Origin: Candidatus Moraniibacteriota bacterium
GTDB lineage: Bacteria; Patescibacteriota; Minisyncoccia; Moranbacterales; UBA1568
Length of the DNA stretch: 6,295 bases
Direction: 5' to 3'
Assembly (NCBI GenBank): GCA_030690925.1
Contig: JAUYFO010000078.1
Location: forward strand, 1-6,295
Position 1 is the first letter of the stretch, and every line of letters starts with the position of its first letter. The notes beneath the pieces were generated by a model that saw only the letters and a list, made by a program, of their open reading frames with translations, had not been told where the DNA came from and searched no databases. Positions 5,590 to 6,295 of the stretch are shown here, in pieces. Position numbers and translations under genes: made by a program.

Positions 5590-6105
5590 CTACTCCCCTC
5601 CTCCGGGCCGCCGCCAGAATTTACGGATGACGAAAAACCACAGATAAAGACCAACAAGAAGAAGAATATTGGGAATAAAAATAATCGGATGGCCCCAAGG
5701 AATACCACTGACATGGAAGGAAGAAAGCGGCCACAGAAATGGCGTGGCAAAGTATGCATCCACATGGGTCGGGATATCAACCACAATATGGAGTCCCCAG
5801 GCGGTCATTTCCCACAGAGGCCTCTGGCGCAGGAGCCACACCGCCCCAAACACCAGAGCGAACACCAAGAGACTATGAGTGACGTTGTAGAGTATGTTGA
5901 CATACGCCGGTACCTCATTTGGCCCGGGATGCTGACCCGACAAAAAACTTGGGTGCCAGGCTAGACCAAAAAATGCCAAGCCCATGTACAGACCAAATGA
6001 AAAGAGATCAGGAGCAATCCCAAAAGAAAAAGAAAGCCAGAAACTTTTCCAGCTCCGGCGACCGAAAGCGACACCTCCATAGAGGCCGTGCGACAAAATA
6101 TCCAT
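5590..6105 (-). CDS. integral membrane metal-dependent hydrolase-like protein (YdjM/DUF457-like)
   Basis: A 171-residue polytopic membrane protein with about four hydrophobic segments (about 22-49, 74-93, 100-117 and 137-161). It resembles the YdjM/DUF457 family of predicted membrane-bound metal-dependent hydrolases through its N-terminal MDILSHGLYG, Pro32-Asp33, VTHS (75-78) and GLHIVVDIPTHVD (104-116), where His6, Asp33, His77, His106, Asp110 and His114 are candidate metal ligands. Members of this family are generally uncharacterised, so the reaction is unknown. The C-terminus is basic and glycine-rich (RKFWRRPGGGE). The ATG at 6105 starts the conserved motif directly; GAAGGAG lies 13 bases upstream, farther than ideal. 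A repeat-borne promoter, a dyad and a leader hairpin precede it. The next gene downstream has its own promoter. Confidence 0.78.
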   Translation of the reverse strand: MDILSHGLYGGVAFGRRSWKSFWLSFSFGIAPDLFSFGLYMGLAFFGLAWHPSFLSGQHPGPNEVPAYVNILYNVTHSLLVFALVFGAVWLLRQRPLWEMTAWGLHIVVDIPTHVDAYFATPFLWPLSSFHVSGIPWGHPIIFIPNILLLVGLYLWFFVIRKFWRRPGGGE

Positions 6106-6124
6106 AGTGTTACAACATCTCCTT

Positions 6125-6189
6125 CTATACTACCCTCTTCAGCTCTACCAAACAACCTCCTTCCTGCCAATTCCGTAAGAGGGTAGCAT
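6125..6189 (-). promoter_or_regulatory. leader hairpin with possible 8-codon upstream ORF before the DUF457-like gene
   Basis: In the minus-strand leader ATGCTACCCTCTT (6189-6177) can pair with AAGAGGGTAGTAT (6139-6127) over 13 pairs including one G-U, closing a 37-base loop. The loop exposes a perfect AAGGAGG (6162-6156). Four bases later a TTG at 6151 opens a frame of eight codons (TTG GTA GAG CTG AAG AGG GTA GTA) ending in TAG at 6127-6125, inside the 3' arm of the stem. The stem ends just before GAAGGAG, the likely ribosome site of the main gene. Pairing is visible; any regulatory role is inferred. Confidence 0.4.
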
Positions 6190-6203
6190 CATGTACCCTC
6201 TTA
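6176..6203. promoter_or_regulatory. perfect 28-bp dyad overlapping a -10 box (candidate operator)
   Basis: TAAGAGGGTA and TACCCTCTTA form a perfect 10-bp inverted repeat with an 8-base spacer. The dyad starts within the candidate -10 box (6200-6205) and spans the expected transcription start near 6193, the classic position for a repressor site. A third copy of the half-site lies at 6130-6139. Since only one arm would be transcribed from that start, a DNA-level operator is more likely than an RNA hairpin, unless transcription begins further upstream. Confidence 0.5.
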
Positions 6204-6227
6204 TAACAGGTATTCACCACAGGGCAA
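6200..6227 (-). promoter_or_regulatory. candidate promoter of the DUF457-like gene, within repeat copy 2
   Basis: On the minus strand TTGCCC (6227-6222) and TGT-TATAAG (6208-6200) are separated by 16 bases, a -35 with four of six consensus bases plus an extended -10 box. The leader would be about 88 bases. The -10 element belongs to the conserved CCTGTTATA end of the repeat, and the -35 lies in the hairpin that is swapped between copies. Confidence 0.5.
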
Positions 6228-6295
6228 GCCATGCCAAAGGCAGACAAGCCCTCCACTCAAAAACAAACTGCTGTTCGTTTCTTTCCGCGGCAAGC
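6202..6295 (-). repeat. hairpin repeat, copy 2 (truncated by the right window edge)
   Basis: This matches copy 1 over 6202-6218 and 6255-6295. Its hairpin AAACGAAC/GTTTGTTT with loop AGCA (6261-6280) is equivalent to 5304-5323 of copy 1; the two copies differ at two paired positions, yet pairing is kept through G-U wobbles in the minus-strand RNA. The middle part (6219-6254) is a different hairpin, AGGGC/GCCCT with an inner TGCC/GGCA stem, replacing the 16-base hairpin of copy 1. The window ends inside the CCGCGG stem, so the full length is unknown. Confidence 0.82.

Noticed and set aside
5521..5830. Identical 10-mer CCTCTGGCGC at 5521-5530 and 5821-5830
   Set aside because: The match does not extend on either side, and the second copy lies within coding sequence; ten bases is within chance.
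5488..5964. 158-codon plus-strand frame opposite the DUF457-like gene
   Set aside because: It runs antisense to a membrane protein with clear conserved motifs and shows no signal, domain or ribosome site.
5265..6295. CRISPR array or IS-end interpretation of the repeats
   Set aside because: Only two copies about 930 bases apart with a gene between them, no regular spacers, no transposase and no target-site duplications.

Overview
The window reads as a compact bacterial chromosome fragment in which every supported gene lies on the minus strand. The gene content is a lipoprotein cyclophilin, a membrane-anchored trypsin-like protease, a short P1B ATPase, a single-pass lysozyme-like protein and a YdjM/DUF457-like membrane protein. 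Together with short leaders, promoters of the TGnTAtAAT extended -10 type and hairpin-rich repeats between genes, this most resembles Candidate Phyla Radiation (Patescibacteria) DNA. That assignment is an inference; no marker gene is present. No tRNA, rRNA, CRISPR array, insertion sequence or phage gene was seen.

Layout in transcription order (right to left). At the right edge is a truncated copy of a hairpin repeat (6202-6295) carrying a probable promoter. It is followed by a 28-bp dyad and a structured leader before the DUF457-like gene (5590-6105). Next comes a 343-base gene-free stretch (5247-5589). It holds nested hairpins, a strong promoter (5472-5500), a terminator-like hairpin just after it (5421-5444), and a second, complete copy of the hairpin repeat (5265-5338, plus flanking hairpins). 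That copy ends about 20 bases before a lysozyme-like membrane protein gene (4578-5246) with its own terminator (4526-4561). A tiny gene for a CxxC plus membrane-helix protein follows (4292-4456), closed by a strong terminator (4245-4268). A promoter then drives the cyclophilin lipoprotein (3452-4168). A last promoter drives the protease (1859-3328), which is probably cotranscribed with the P1B ATPase (58-1800). A possible further promoter and gene start lies at the left edge.

The genes share a cell-envelope theme: extracytoplasmic folding (cyclophilin), envelope proteolysis (protease), peptidoglycan cleavage (lysozyme-like protein), metal export (ATPase) and an integral membrane hydrolase-like protein. 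I see no evidence that they form one pathway.

The most unusual content is non-coding. Two copies of a repeat stand directly upstream of two unrelated genes. They are built of tetraloop hairpins, differ at paired positions in ways that keep pairing only in the minus-strand RNA, and have a complete hairpin exchanged for a different one between copies.
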